This document shows, one piece after another, positions 23,326-32,518 of a DNA stretch of 64,000 bases. The position numbers and the translations under genes were made by a program. Source of the stretch: Methanobacteriota archaeon (GTDB lineage: Archaea > Thermoplasmatota > Thermoplasmata > UBA10834); NCBI GenBank assembly GCA_020347565.1, contig CP070732.1:1288688-1352687 (forward strand), written 5' to 3'. The first letter of the stretch is position 1; the number at the start of each line of letters is the position of its first letter. The notes beneath the pieces were generated by a model that saw nothing but the letters and a program-made list of their open reading frames with translations, searched no databases and was not told the origin of the DNA.

Positions 23326-23835
23326 TCACCGGATGTATCCCGCGGAGCTCGACCTGTCGAAGCCAGGCACTATGTCTATCTCGTAATCCTGATCCGGTTT
23401 CCAACCGTAGACGGGATACACGAGCTTCGGGACGTACTTCGCCATGTCCCTCGCGAAGTCGGTCACGGGATGCCTCTCCCCGAACATCTCTTGGCTTATC
23501 CGGAGCACCTGCGCCCTGGCCTCGGCCTCGTCGACGACTCCCAGAGTGTGCACGTACTCATGGAGCAGTATATGGAAGGCGTACGGCTTGAAGAGCCTCG
23601 GCTCCGTCTCCTTGATCCTGGCCAGAGGGAGGGAGTTCACCACGATGATGTTCGTCGCGACGGGATAGAACGCCCCTACGAAGCCGTCCAGCCCTCCTCC
23701 GAGGTTGGCCATCCCGAGCATCAGGCCGGCACGACACCTCCCGGTGCATCTGCTGACCGCTGCCTTCACCAGCTCGAATACGTCTGCCAAATCCCGGGCC
23801 TGCTCCAGCCTAGTGGAGAATGAAGTGTCCGTCAT
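23326..23835 (-). CDS. predicted zinc metallopeptidase (HExxH)
   Basis: 169 residues. The zincin motif HEYVHTLG at about residues 95-102 lies in a helix (FHILLHEYVHTLGVVDEAEARAQVL), and DEAEAR after it may supply the third ligand Glu. No signal peptide or membrane helix, so it is probably cytoplasmic. GGGLDGFVGAFYP and NIIVVNSLPLARI precede it. I do not recognise a named peptidase family. It converges on the transaldolase gene. Confidence 0.7.
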   Translation of the reverse strand: MTDTSFSTRLEQARDLADVFELVKAAVSRCTGRCRAGLMLGMANLGGGLDGFVGAFYPVATNIIVVNSLPLARIKETEPRLFKPYAFHILLHEYVHTLGVVDEAEARAQVLRISQEMFGERHPVTDFARDMAKYVPKLVYPVYGWKPDQDYEIDIVPGFDRSSSAGYIR

Positions 23836-23940
23836 CCCATCATTACGTTGAACTTCTGTAGCTTTATCGCCATTGGCTTACACTCGGAAAGACCGCTCCT
23901 CGGAGAAACATGAAATATCGCCGATGGCTCTACGAGTGCC

Positions 23941-25098
23941 GTGCGAGCAGATGTCGTCGTAGTTGGCGGCGGACCGGCGGGCTCGATGGCGGCTGCCAGG
24001 CTGGCCAGGGAACGCAGCGTGATCATAGTCGAGGAGCACGGTGAGCCTGGAGTGCCGCTTCAGTGCGCGGGCCTGGTCACCCCGAGGGGCGTCCCACGAT
24101 TCGCCGAGAAGAGCGTGGTGGCCAGAGTCCGCGGCGCCAGGATACACTCTCCTATGGGTTTCACGTTGACGATTGAAGCGCACGACGTCCGCGCCCTTGT
24201 CCTGGACCGTAGACGGTTCGATAGAACGGCCTTCGAGCTGGCCGTCGACGAGGGCGCGCAGGCTTTGACAGGCACCAGGGTGACCGGCGTGGCCGATGTG
24301 CAGTCGTCCCCTGCCGCGACGGTTCGCCTGGGCAATGCATCGGGCACCATCGAGTCGTCCGTCGTCATAGGCGCCGACGGGCCCAGGTCCGTCTGTCGCG
24401 AGAGCGCCGGCCTCAGGCCCCCCAAGCAAGTGCTGCGCGGCATTCAGGTCGACCTCGAAGGCGAGAAGGCCGACCCGGAGTTCGTAGACCTGTTCCTCGG
24501 ATGGAAGGTCGCGCCCGGGTTCTTCGCATGGTCGATCCCCGCCGGGGATGTCACGAGGGTCGGGCTCTGCACCTGGGGCAGGGAGCATGTCCCAGCGACG
24601 TTCCTTAAGAAGTTCCTCAAGGCGCCCGAGTTCGCGGGTATGGCCGAGATGTCGAGGGCTTCCGGCAGCATTCCGATCGGTGCTGGCAGGTCCGCCGTTG
24701 ACGGGCGGATCATGCTCGTGGGCGACGCCGCCTGCCACGCGAAGCCGCTGTCCGGCGGCGGCATCTACACGGGAATCAAGGGCGCCGAGCTATGCTCAGA
24801 GGTCGTCTCCCGTCACCTCTCGGACCCTGGCGGCAGCCCACTGTCCGATTACGACGATCTGTGGTGGGATTCCTTCGGGCAGGAGCTGTCCAGGGCCTTC
24901 AGGATACGGAAGGTGTTCCTGGCACTCACGGACAAGAAGATGGATCAGGCTCTGAGGCTGTTCGACGAGCCAGAGGTCAGGAGACTTGTCGAGGAGAGAG
25001 GGGACATAGACCGCCCTTCAGCCCTTTCGGCGGAAGTTCTCAAGCTTGCTCCTAAACTTGCTCAGTTTTCCCCTCAGCTGATAAAATCTCTTCTCTAG
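23941..25098 (+). CDS. geranylgeranyl reductase family FAD protein
   Basis: 385 residues. FAD-binding ADVVVVGGGPAGSMAAARLA at residues 3-22, GADGPRS in the middle, and GDAACHAKPLSGGGIYTGI near residue 262 are those of archaeal digeranylgeranylglycerophospholipid reductases, which saturate the isoprenoid chains of membrane lipids. Other family members reduce menaquinone or chlorophyll-type chains. GTG start. The 3' end overlaps the convergent membrane-protein gene by 81 nt. Confidence 0.88.
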   Translation: MRADVVVVGGGPAGSMAAARLARERSVIIVEEHGEPGVPLQCAGLVTPRGVPRFAEKSVVARVRGARIHSPMGFTLTIEAHDVRALVLDRRRFDRTAFELAVDEGAQALTGTRVTGVADVQSSPAATVRLGNASGTIESSVVIGADGPRSVCRESAGLRPPKQVLRGIQVDLEGEKADPEFVDLFLGWKVAPGFFAWSIPAGDVTRVGLCTWGREHVPATFLKKFLKAPEFAGMAEMSRASGSIPIGAGRSAVDGRIMLVGDAACHAKPLSGGGIYTGIKGAELCSEVVSRHLSDPGGSPLSDYDDLWWDSFGQELSRAFRIRKVFLALTDKKMDQALRLFDEPEVRRLVEERGDIDRPSALSAEVLKLAPKLAQFSPQLIKSLL

Positions 25099-25827
25099 GC
25101 CTGGATACCTGCCAGGGTTGTCGAGGACGAAGTAGTAGAGCGCCAGGAAGGCGGTGCCCCCACAGCCTGCGACCAACAACGCCAAGGGCCACCTCGGTAT
25201 GGGTATCTTGAGGCCGAAGGATGAGTCGGGTATCAATCCGTCGACCCCCAGCTCGTTCATGTAGGTAACGTTGACGATGCTGTCCTCCGGGCTGAAGGAT
25301 ACCATCTCGCTCCACTGCTCATCGGTGAAGAACCCCTTGGACTTCAACGCGACGGTCGTGTTGTTGGCCTCGAAGTTGAACTCGAGGCTGAGCCTGACGA
25401 AGTAAGTGCTCTGCATGAAGTACGATCCGTGGGGTGTGCTCCTCTTAGTCGAGATGTCGAGGGCGATTCTCTCCGTTTCCCCCAGCTCGAGCGCCTCGAG
25501 TTCGACCACCCTCTCGGGGCTGCCATTGTCGAACAAGGGAGGGTTGTCGAAATCATCGTCGACGTCCCTGACCTCCTCCTGTGTGGCGTAGCGGTAGATG
25601 CCCACCGTCACCGTCACGTTGTGCATCTCGGCTGACGGGTCGTCGTATGGGTTCGTCAGGTTGAATTCGAACGTGAGTGAGTCGCCTGGCGCGATGGTCG
25701 GCGTGACGAAGTCCGAGAACATGTTGTTGGCATACCGTGGCGACCCGGGCGACGCGATGTCGGCCGAGACGGGGCTCTGCAGCACGACAAGCAAGCACAA
25801 CGAAATCGCCGCGAGAAAGCGCCTCAT
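25018..25827 (-). CDS. secreted, membrane-anchored beta-sandwich protein
   Basis: 269 residues. Signal peptide at 1-22 (FLAAISLCLLVVLQSPVSA), an extracellular domain of about 185 residues with CARDB/Ig-like features (PGDSLTFEFNLTNPYDD; VTVTVGIYRY) and several N-glycosylation sites, a membrane helix at about 213-235 and a basic cytoplasmic tail. Probably a surface protein. The tail coding region is antisense to the last 27 codons of the geranylgeranyl reductase gene. Confidence 0.75.
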   Translation of the reverse strand: MRRFLAAISLCLLVVLQSPVSADIASPGSPRYANNMFSDFVTPTIAPGDSLTFEFNLTNPYDDPSAEMHNVTVTVGIYRYATQEEVRDVDDDFDNPPLFDNGSPERVVELEALELGETERIALDISTKRSTPHGSYFMQSTYFVRLSLEFNFEANNTTVALKSKGFFTDEQWSEMVSFSPEDSIVNVTYMNELGVDGLIPDSSFGLKIPIPRWPLALLVAGCGGTAFLALYYFVLDNPGRYPGLEKRFYQLRGKLSKFRSKLENFRRKG

Positions 25828-25935
25828 ATCGAGCGAGGAAAACCCAGGGAACTATTTTACTTTTGGCCAGAAGACAGCCGATGTTCCATCCGCATCCTCG
25901 GAAGCGTTATAGTCCATGCCAGCGTTCTCGCGTCC

Positions 25936-26964
25936 GTGCTCGGTCTGAGGATCGGAAGACGGGACGCTGAGGATGCCAGGAGACGCCTGACCTCCGCGGG
26001 GCTCATCGACAGGTCAAGGGAGATCGCGGAAGAGGAGGGGCATGCGGTGATACCCCTTACAGGCAGTCCTCCGGACGGCCTTCTGTCAGGCATCGACCAT
26101 CGGGTCGTGGACCGCGATTTCAAGCTCAGGCGCACCAGGGAGGATCCCATAGACGAGATCAGGAGGATGGCGGAAGTGCCCGACGAGCTTCGGCACACGC
26201 TGCCGTCCAAGTGGGAGCTGGTGGGGGATGTGCTAGTCATTCGGCTCCCCCCACAGCTCGAGGGTTTCAAGCGGGAGGCTGCCGAGGCGTACGCGCGCGT
26301 TCTCGGCGCCAAGTCGGTCTTGCAGGACGTCGGCGGCATAACCGGCGAGCTGAGGACGCCTTCGGTGGAGCGCATAATCGGTGACAGCGCGGTGACCGTC
26401 CACAAGGAGAACGGCGTGCTGTTCAAGCTGGACCTGGAGAAGGTCATGTTCTCATCGGGAAACGTCGACGAGCGCGTGCGCGTGTCCAGGCTCGAATGCG
26501 ACGGCGAGGTCGTGGTCGACATGTTCGCCGGAATCGGCTACTTCTCCCTCCCGATGGCTGTCCATCGGCGTCCCGAGCGTGTCGTCTCCTGCGAGATGAA
26601 CCCGGTCGCCTTCCAGTACTTGGCGGAGAACGTGCGTCTGAACGGTGTCGAGGACACCGTCGAACCAGTCCGTGGGGACAACCGCGTGCTCCGCGGCAGC
26701 TCTTTCGCGGACCGCGTTCTGATGGGATACGTCAAGACGACTCACGAATTCCTTGGAACCGCCTTCAGGGTTCTCAGGAGCGGAGGTGTCGTGCACTATC
26801 ATGAAACGTGTCCGTGCGATCTGCTCCCCGACAGACCGGTTCAACGCCTCGCCTCCGCGCTGCCCGACGGTCGCGTTGACGTGCTCGGCGTCAGGGAGGT
26901 CAAATCCTACTCTCCGGGCATAAGCCATGTGGTCGTCGACGCTAGGGTGCTCAAGAACGATTGA
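25936..26964 (+). CDS. taw2: tRNA wybutosine enzyme Taw2-like (Trm5/Tyw2 family)
   Basis: 342 residues. Class I SAM fold with VVVDMFAGIGYFSLPMAVH and SCEMNPVAFQYLAENVRLN. Where Trm5 methylases carry an NPP-type motif this protein has RVLMGYVKTTHEFL, the MGY form of Taw2, which transfers the aminocarboxypropyl group of SAM to modified G37 of tRNA-Phe. GTG start gives the family N-terminus LGLRIGRRDAEDARRRL; a TATA-like CGTTATAG about 30 nt upstream suggests a leaderless mRNA. A Trm5-type methylase is the alternative. Confidence 0.8.
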   Translation: MLGLRIGRRDAEDARRRLTSAGLIDRSREIAEEEGHAVIPLTGSPPDGLLSGIDHRVVDRDFKLRRTREDPIDEIRRMAEVPDELRHTLPSKWELVGDVLVIRLPPQLEGFKREAAEAYARVLGAKSVLQDVGGITGELRTPSVERIIGDSAVTVHKENGVLFKLDLEKVMFSSGNVDERVRVSRLECDGEVVVDMFAGIGYFSLPMAVHRRPERVVSCEMNPVAFQYLAENVRLNGVEDTVEPVRGDNRVLRGSSFADRVLMGYVKTTHEFLGTAFRVLRSGGVVHYHETCPCDLLPDRPVQRLASALPDGRVDVLGVREVKSYSPGISHVVVDARVLKND

Positions 26965-28507
26965 CTTCCTCCGTCACGCCCGCCTCTCTGAGGAATGTCG
27001 TGAAGGCCTTGTGGTGCTCCTCCGGGTCTTCGCTCTCGAGGAGATCTGTGGCAAACTTCTTGAGGTGCTTGCCGAACTCCCTCTCCTCGTTCGTGAACTT
27101 CCATTCCTTCGTCGTGATGCCCAGGGATAGGTTGAACGCATGCACGATGGACCTCTTCCTGTGGTCGGAAGAGGTCTCACCGTCCAGCAAAGCGATGGCT
27201 GAGGAGCTTCCTCCGGTCTTGTATGTCCTGGCGACGTCATCCACGAACCTGCCGTATGTGGATAGCGCGCGATACCGCGGCATCTTCGCAGCGGCCGCCT
27301 CGCGTTCCGCCTCCTTCACCGCCCTCCGAATGGATTTCATCGGCGACGCCACCGTGCCCTCTCCGTCGTCGAAGTACTTGTCGGCCAAGGCCTCCGAGAC
27401 GACGGCCCTGAGCGAATCCCTGCCGCGCTTCTTCCAGTGCGTGGACAACAGCTTGTTGACGGTCTCTCCGCTGCCGACCACGACCGGGTGGCCTATGTCC
27501 TCAAGCAACCCCTTTAACGCCTTAGCCTCGACCTGGTCGTCAGTCATGTCGCCGACGAACGCGTCGATATCGGCCCCGTAGCACACGTAGCCCTTGACGA
27601 AGACCCTGCGCGATTCGAGTTTGAGGTTCTCCATCAAATCCTCCATGTGCTTGTCGATAAGCTCTCTGTCGCTGATCTTTCCGGAAGAGTACTCCTCAAG
27701 CAGTTCCCGGTCTACGGGCCTGTCCAGGAGGCCGGCGCAATCGCCCGATTCGTCTTTCAGTGGCCGGACGACCGATACTTCGATGTTGTCCAGCACGTTC
27801 GGGACTGCCATGCCCTCGGCGAGCCGGGACAGGGTGTTCCTTCCCTTGACCGTGCACTGGTCGCAGAGCAACACGCTGAGTTCCGAACCGGCCCAGCGGA
27901 ACTCCACATGGTCAGACTCCTCGGGGTCGTGTGGGCACAGCAGCCTGTCACCGTCCTGCCTAGTCGCGCCGACGTCGTGGGCGGCCTTCCTGATGTAGTC
28001 CGGCGGGGGCACGGGCTCTCGCCCGGTGCATATGAAGCTGTCTCCAAATGAGTAGAAGTGCAGCCTGCCCCTCTTCACCAGATCCAGCACCGACAGCACT
28101 CTCCACTGCGGCGAATCGTAGTTCTGGACCCCGATCAGCTTCTCCCTCGGGGTCTTGCCCCTAAGGGCGAACATCACCGTACCCTTCGGGTACCTGGCCG
28201 ATGCGAGGTACGGGGCCTTCTTGTCGTGTGCCAGCCCGACCGTTGCTGCGTATGCGCGGGCTATCTTGTCGCCCTTGCGCGACAGCTTGGCGAGCTTGAC
28301 CGGGTCGTCGCTGACCTTGGCCGCCCTCTCAAGATGCAGACGCGTCCTGATGAACGGACAGGCCCTGCAGCTCTTGGAGCACTTGGGGAGGATGAGTCCA
28401 TAGTCCTCCTTGAGCGCCTCGGCCTTCGCGAGGAGATCTTTCTCCCTCACCTTCGAGGTTATCCGAGCGTTGACCCGGAGCCTCATCTTCCTCTTGTCTA
28501 TAGGCAT
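26951..28507 (-). CDS. large cysteine-containing protein of unknown function
   Basis: 518 residues from the ATG at 28507 (MPIDKRKMRLRV); an ATG at 28522 would add five. Soluble, no signal. Cysteines cluster as CSKSCRAC near residue 45, a CPHD around 190 and CDQC around 220, suggesting a metal or iron-sulfur site. The C-terminal half is helical and charged. I do not recognise the family. A minus-strand ACATATTA at about 28534-28541 is a possible TATA. Its 3' end overlaps the convergent Taw2-like gene by 14 nt, and the DUF835 gene is divergent from it. Confidence 0.75.
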   Translation of the reverse strand: MPIDKRKMRLRVNARITSKVREKDLLAKAEALKEDYGLILPKCSKSCRACPFIRTRLHLERAAKVSDDPVKLAKLSRKGDKIARAYAATVGLAHDKKAPYLASARYPKGTVMFALRGKTPREKLIGVQNYDSPQWRVLSVLDLVKRGRLHFYSFGDSFICTGREPVPPPDYIRKAAHDVGATRQDGDRLLCPHDPEESDHVEFRWAGSELSVLLCDQCTVKGRNTLSRLAEGMAVPNVLDNIEVSVVRPLKDESGDCAGLLDRPVDRELLEEYSSGKISDRELIDKHMEDLMENLKLESRRVFVKGYVCYGADIDAFVGDMTDDQVEAKALKGLLEDIGHPVVVGSGETVNKLLSTHWKKRGRDSLRAVVSEALADKYFDDGEGTVASPMKSIRRAVKEAEREAAAAKMPRYRALSTYGRFVDDVARTYKTGGSSSAIALLDGETSSDHRKRSIVHAFNLSLGITTKEWKFTNEEREFGKHLKKFATDLLESEDPEEHHKAFTTFLREAGVTEEVNRS

Positions 28508-28632
28508 GATCGGCCCCACCATAAGAGGCGACCGTAATATGTTTTTTCCATGCCGAACGCTCGCTGTAGACGCTTTCGACCGTGAAAGACTATTTAGTCT
28601 GGCCGAGCCATAGGGAAGCCTGCGGGAAGCGG

Positions 28633-29373
28633 ATGGGGCCGATGTCTCAGGATGAGGAGTTCGCAAAGGGTTTCCTCAGGGGTTTCCGCGAGGGCCTGCA
28701 GGACGCCTGGGATGAGATCATCAAACTCTCAACAAAGGGATACACGTCCAGAGAACTCCAGATAATGGCGAAGACGAAGAAGTCGATGTTGGCGCAGAAG
28801 GTCAACGCAAAGGCGGCGGAGATTGAGCGGTTGCTCGGCAAGCGCGTGTTCGCCGCGGAGCAGGAGGACGCCTCCCCCGCCTCGGCAAGCGAAGTGACGC
28901 TCATGCCCGGATGGAGCTATGTCGTCCGCGAAGAGCGCCCAGACAGGAGTTTCTCGCTGTTCTCCAAGCTGCTCTCGAGGGGCGGTGCAGGGCTGTGCAT
29001 TTCGAGGACTCATCCCGACACACTCAAGCAGAAGTACGGCTTCGAGGCTATGAGCCTCTGGCTAACGAAGACCGAGTCGTCGAAGGCATCCGATGACAGC
29101 GAGGGTCTGGAATACGTGTCGCCAAACAACCTCGCAAGGCTCGCATCGGCCGTCCGGGAGTTCCTTTCCAAGAACAAGAACGGAGCCATCATCATAGAGG
29201 GCCTGGAGTATCTGAACACCCAGAACGACTTCAAAAGTGTCCTCAAGTTCATCCAGCTGATCAACGAGCAGATCGTCCTTGACAAGGGCTACCTGATGAT
29301 TCCCGTGGACAAGGCCACGATGGACGCGCGGGAGTTCTCCCTCGTAGAGAGGGAGATGAGCCAGATGCTGTAG
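28633..29373 (+). CDS. DUF835 domain protein, soluble
   Basis: 246 residues. An N-terminal helical segment (about 1-75, EEFAKGFLRGFREGLQDAWDE, then KGYTSRELQIMAKTKK), then a DUF835 domain from about residue 90 (SYVVREERPDRSFSLFSKLL; NGAIIIEGLEYLNTQNDFKSVLKFI). Compared with the membrane DUF835 protein at 15.4 kb it lacks membrane helices and the cysteine cluster. TATA-like CTATTTAG near 28590. Start may instead be the ATG at 28642. Probably in signal transduction or regulation; biochemistry unknown. Confidence 0.82.
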   Translation: MGPMSQDEEFAKGFLRGFREGLQDAWDEIIKLSTKGYTSRELQIMAKTKKSMLAQKVNAKAAEIERLLGKRVFAAEQEDASPASASEVTLMPGWSYVVREERPDRSFSLFSKLLSRGGAGLCISRTHPDTLKQKYGFEAMSLWLTKTESSKASDDSEGLEYVSPNNLARLASAVREFLSKNKNGAIIIEGLEYLNTQNDFKSVLKFIQLINEQIVLDKGYLMIPVDKATMDAREFSLVEREMSQML

Positions 29374-29390
29374 TCCGTACAGCCGCCTTG

Positions 29391-29834
29391 TCACTGGACT
29401 ATCTTCGTGGGCTCGAGCTCGCGCATCCTTATGCCTGGCTTCGGCGCCGTCTTCCCCCAGAAGAACGAGCCAGGTATCTTCCCCGTGTTCTGTACCATGT
29501 ACTTCCATCCTGGCGGGTATGATACCACGTCTCCCTCCTGGAGGACGAAGCTCTGGCCGCTCCGCTTCCTCAGCTCTGCGGCGCTCTTGCCGTACCACAC
29601 GGTGAAGACTCCCTGCGCGATCATGTAGAACTCGTGCGATGGTCCGTACCATTCGTCCGCCGTCCCGTCATCCGTCTCCTCGAGTGAGAACACGATGGTG
29701 GTCATCCCAGGCTCCATGAAGTAGAGCCCCAAATCCCACGCCTCGTTCTTGACGAAAGTCGTCTGCAGACCGTCCTTGTACACCTCTGTCTTCACGTCGG
29801 ATACCCGTGTCACGTTCGGCTTCTCTTCTTCCAT
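29391..29834 (-). CDS. cupin-domain protein
   Basis: 147 residues, one small beta-barrel cupin: WDLGLYFMEPGMTTIVFS, GPSHEFYMIAQGVFTVWYG and DVVSYPPGWKYMVQNTG mark the two cupin motifs, with one histidine (PSHEFY) left of the usual metal set, so metal binding is doubtful. Start at 29834 has GGAGG 7 nt upstream; it begins 20 nt after the M24 peptidase stop and is the last gene of the three-gene operon. Specific role unknown. Confidence 0.82.
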   Translation of the reverse strand: MEEEKPNVTRVSDVKTEVYKDGLQTTFVKNEAWDLGLYFMEPGMTTIVFSLEETDDGTADEWYGPSHEFYMIAQGVFTVWYGKSAAELRKRSGQSFVLQEGDVVSYPPGWKYMVQNTGKIPGSFFWGKTAPKPGIRMRELEPTKIVQ

Positions 29835-29854
29835 TCCATTGCCTCCTGGTTCTG

Positions 29855-31030
29855 CTAACACTCGATGATCTCCTGGCGAAGGGTCGATAGCCGCTTCCCG
29901 CCCGATGACGAGACTACGACCTCATCCTCGAGCTGCAGGTCCCCCGCCTTGGGCAACGTTATCTGCGGCTCGATTGACAGGACCATGCCCTCCTCCAACA
30001 CGCTGTCCTCGTAGATAGGGTCGTTTCGTATGTACTCGTATCCAACGAAGGGCCACTCGTGCACCTCCAACCCTATCCCGTGGCCGACGCCGGAAAAATC
30101 GCCCTCGAACTCCTCCGCCATCACCTCCGCGACCGCCTCGTTGACAGCTGAAGCGGCGACGCCTGGCCTGCATTGCTTCCTGGCGGCTTCGAACGCATCA
30201 GCGAGTACGCGGTATGCGGCTCGGTTCGGCGGCGGTACCGGTCCGAGCGAGAGCGACCTGGACATGTCGCAGCAGTACCCCCTGGACATCATGCCAGTGT
30301 CGACGTTGAAGAGGTCGCCTTCCGCGAGCTTCCTGTCGCCGCAATACCACCACCAATCGAGGTGTTTGGGGTCCGAACCAAAAGTGACCATCGTATGGTG
30401 CGGGAACGCTTCCGAGCCCGCCTCCCTGCAGGCCTTCTCCATCTCGGCCACCAGGGTCCTCTCGCTGACGCCGGCCCGCGCGTGCTCCCTTAGCGCTTCG
30501 AAGCCCTTCTCCGCTATCGCGACGGCGTCTGAAATGCACCCGATCTCGTAAGGCGACTTCACCGAGCGGGCCCGCTCCAGTATCTTCGACGCAAAGGCGA
30601 GCTTATTCCCTCGCAGCTCCAATCTCAGCCCATCTACGAGCTTAGGATCGACCGAGTACTCCCCCGCGATTCCGACCGAGGCGTCGCCAAGGCGATTCTC
30701 GTCCAGGTACTGTCTTATCAGGGCCACGGGGTCCTGCGCCTTCTTCCTGACGTCTATCCACGTGCAGTCGGACGGGAAGAAGTCCGCGGAGTCGATCATC
30801 AGCACGGCGCCAAGGTCCACGTCGAGGGGGAGGATCATCATCGTGTTCCCGAAATAGGGCTCGTATCCGGAGAGGTACATCACATGCCCTCTCTGACCGT
30901 AACGCATGCTGCCAGGAGAGGAGAACACGGCGAGCACTTCGATGCCTTCGCGCTCCATAGCTCCGCGGACGATCTTGACGCGCGACGTGAACTCCTCCTT
31001 GGGGAATCTGAGCCCAGACACGAGGCTCAA
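29855..31030 (-). CDS. M24 family metallopeptidase (Xaa-Pro dipeptidase/aminopeptidase P type)
   Basis: 391 residues: a creatinase-like N-terminal domain and a pita-bread catalytic domain. The five metal ligands are visible: Asp in FNVDTGMM, Asp in CCDMSRS, His in GVGHGIGLEVHEW, Glu in LSIEPQI and Glu in LEDEVVV. Removes residues next to proline, or acts on related amides. Lies between a C45-type hydrolase and a cupin on the same strand, hinting at a peptide or amide degradation unit. Confidence 0.9.
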   Translation of the reverse strand: MSLVSGLRFPKEEFTSRVKIVRGAMEREGIEVLAVFSSPGSMRYGQRGHVMYLSGYEPYFGNTMMILPLDVDLGAVLMIDSADFFPSDCTWIDVRKKAQDPVALIRQYLDENRLGDASVGIAGEYSVDPKLVDGLRLELRGNKLAFASKILERARSVKSPYEIGCISDAVAIAEKGFEALREHARAGVSERTLVAEMEKACREAGSEAFPHHTMVTFGSDPKHLDWWWYCGDRKLAEGDLFNVDTGMMSRGYCCDMSRSLSLGPVPPPNRAAYRVLADAFEAARKQCRPGVAASAVNEAVAEVMAEEFEGDFSGVGHGIGLEVHEWPFVGYEYIRNDPIYEDSVLEEGMVLSIEPQITLPKAGDLQLEDEVVVSSSGGKRLSTLRQEIIEC

Positions 31031-31110
31031 AACGCGCTGCAGAGAGTAAAAGCCTTTGCCGGTCCGGGTCAGGTCGGCTTCTTCGGCTTGCCCCAGGTGC
31101 GCGGCTCGGT

Positions 31111-32187
31111 TCAGATGTTGTGCTGTTCGAACCTACCCTGACACGGGTTGCCCAGACACAGGTGCATGCGTTTTCGGCCGAGGTCCATCACGACGGCATA
31201 TGTGGTCTTCGAGCGCTCGTGGACGGGCTCGTCCCTGTGCGGATGTGAACAGATCGATGATGGACGGTTGACATGGTCCTTAAGGATGCCCGCGAGAGAG
31301 TCGACCGTGAACGTGCCCAGTTGGCCGCGCACGAGCCTCGTCGCCCTGTTGAGCCTTACGACGCTTCCTGAAGCCCCTGCCAGAGTCCTGCCTCCTGGCG
31401 GGCCGAACAGCGTCTCGTACTTCAGCATTTTCGGGTGAAGGTAGTGGTTCGTATGCACCAAGTAGCCGTTCTCAGGATACAGCGTTGCGAAGTCGGTGGC
31501 GGAGCCCTCGACACAGTACATCTCGCCGCTGGTGTGACATATGTTGTTGTTGTAGCTCGACGCCTTGTGCGCTGGCGCGGCCGCCGACAACGCCTCTCCC
31601 AAGGTCCTCGAAGAGAGCACCTTCGGCGCGACCATCAGCTTGGGAAGGCCAATCCTGGTATCGTTCTGATAGAGCGAGTTGCCGGTGACGCTGATCCCTG
31701 CGGAGTTCATGCCGGTTATCCATTCAAGCCCCGCATGCGTCACGACCAGCACCGCCGGCTTGTTCTTCGGTTTCGCTCTGACGAGGACCACGTGTTTCTG
31801 CGATCTGACGGTCCAATCCTCCGTGTGAGCCGAGTAGACGCCGCCGTCCGCAGTGACTTCGCCGTTGACCATAATGTCGGTGCAGAGCCCTTTCTCCTCG
31901 AGGCAGAACAGGGCCAGAGTCTCCTCGAAGGTCAGCCCTGAACCCTTCGCGTGCCCCTCGATGAGCGACAGCTGATCAGCGTGGTAATCCTCGACGAATG
32001 GCAAGTACTGGTCAACGTTTCGGAGCGCCCTGTCCCACGGAATCTGTGATTTCTTCAGTGCCTCCTTGGCTTCGGAGACCATCGCGCGTGCCTCCCTCTT
32101 GCACGCTGACCCGAGCTTCCTGCCGATGTTCGCGTACGTACCCGATGCCTCGACGGTTTTCAAGCGGCGTTTCCTGGAATCTGCCAT
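31111..32187 (-). CDS. C45 family (acyl-CoA:6-APA acyltransferase-like) Ntn hydrolase
   Basis: 358 residues. The nucleophile is probably Cys102 in EEKGLCTD; maturation would occur by self-cleavage before it, with the family's GGVYSAHTEDW and GLEWITGMNSAGISVTGN motifs following. Members cleave or transfer acyl groups on amino acids, peptides and beta-lactams; substrates in archaea are unknown. First gene of the operon with the M24 peptidase and cupin. No signal peptide. Confidence 0.85.
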   Translation of the reverse strand: MADSRKRRLKTVEASGTYANIGRKLGSACKREARAMVSEAKEALKKSQIPWDRALRNVDQYLPFVEDYHADQLSLIEGHAKGSGLTFEETLALFCLEEKGLCTDIMVNGEVTADGGVYSAHTEDWTVRSQKHVVLVRAKPKNKPAVLVVTHAGLEWITGMNSAGISVTGNSLYQNDTRIGLPKLMVAPKVLSSRTLGEALSAAAPAHKASSYNNNICHTSGEMYCVEGSATDFATLYPENGYLVHTNHYLHPKMLKYETLFGPPGGRTLAGASGSVVRLNRATRLVRGQLGTFTVDSLAGILKDHVNRPSSICSHPHRDEPVHERSKTTYAVVMDLGRKRMHLCLGNPCQGRFEQHNI

Positions 32188-32347
32188 CTCTGCTCCTGGA
32201 GATGACGGGCAGGACAGGATATAAGCTGTGCGTTGAAGGCATCTACAGATGAACCTCAGAACTGGTCGCCGTGCAGCGCCCGGTCGACCTTCCGCCTCTC
32301 GTACGGCGATGCCAGGGATGCGTCTCTCAGCCCCCGATATCTGGGAG

Positions 32348-32422
32348 TGCTCCCGCCGGGATTCGAACCCGGGTGTCCAGCTCGAAAGGCTGGAATGATT
32401 GACCGGACTACACTACGGGAGC
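32348..32422 (-). tRNA. tRNA-Glu (UUC)
   Basis: 75 nt on the minus strand. Acceptor GCTCCCG pairs with CGGGAGC, discriminator A, no encoded CCA. Anticodon stem CCAGC/GCTGG encloses CTTTCGA, anticodon TTC. T arm CCGGG-TTCGAAT-CCCGG. No intron. Confidence 0.94.
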
Positions 32423-32455
32423 AGTGGGCCTGGCGGTATCTCGGCCTATAGCCTG

Positions 32456-32467
32456 TCCGTATATAAT
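32456..32467 (-). promoter_or_regulatory. TATA box of tRNA-Glu
   Basis: Minus-strand CATTATATACGG about 35-45 nt before the tRNA. The plus-strand TATA of the ACT gene (GATTTAAGG, about 32486) is back to back with it. Confidence 0.5.
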
Positions 32468-32518
32468 GATTCTCGGAGCCAAAGGATTTAAGGTGGCCGC
32501 TGGGGATTCGTCCCATCA

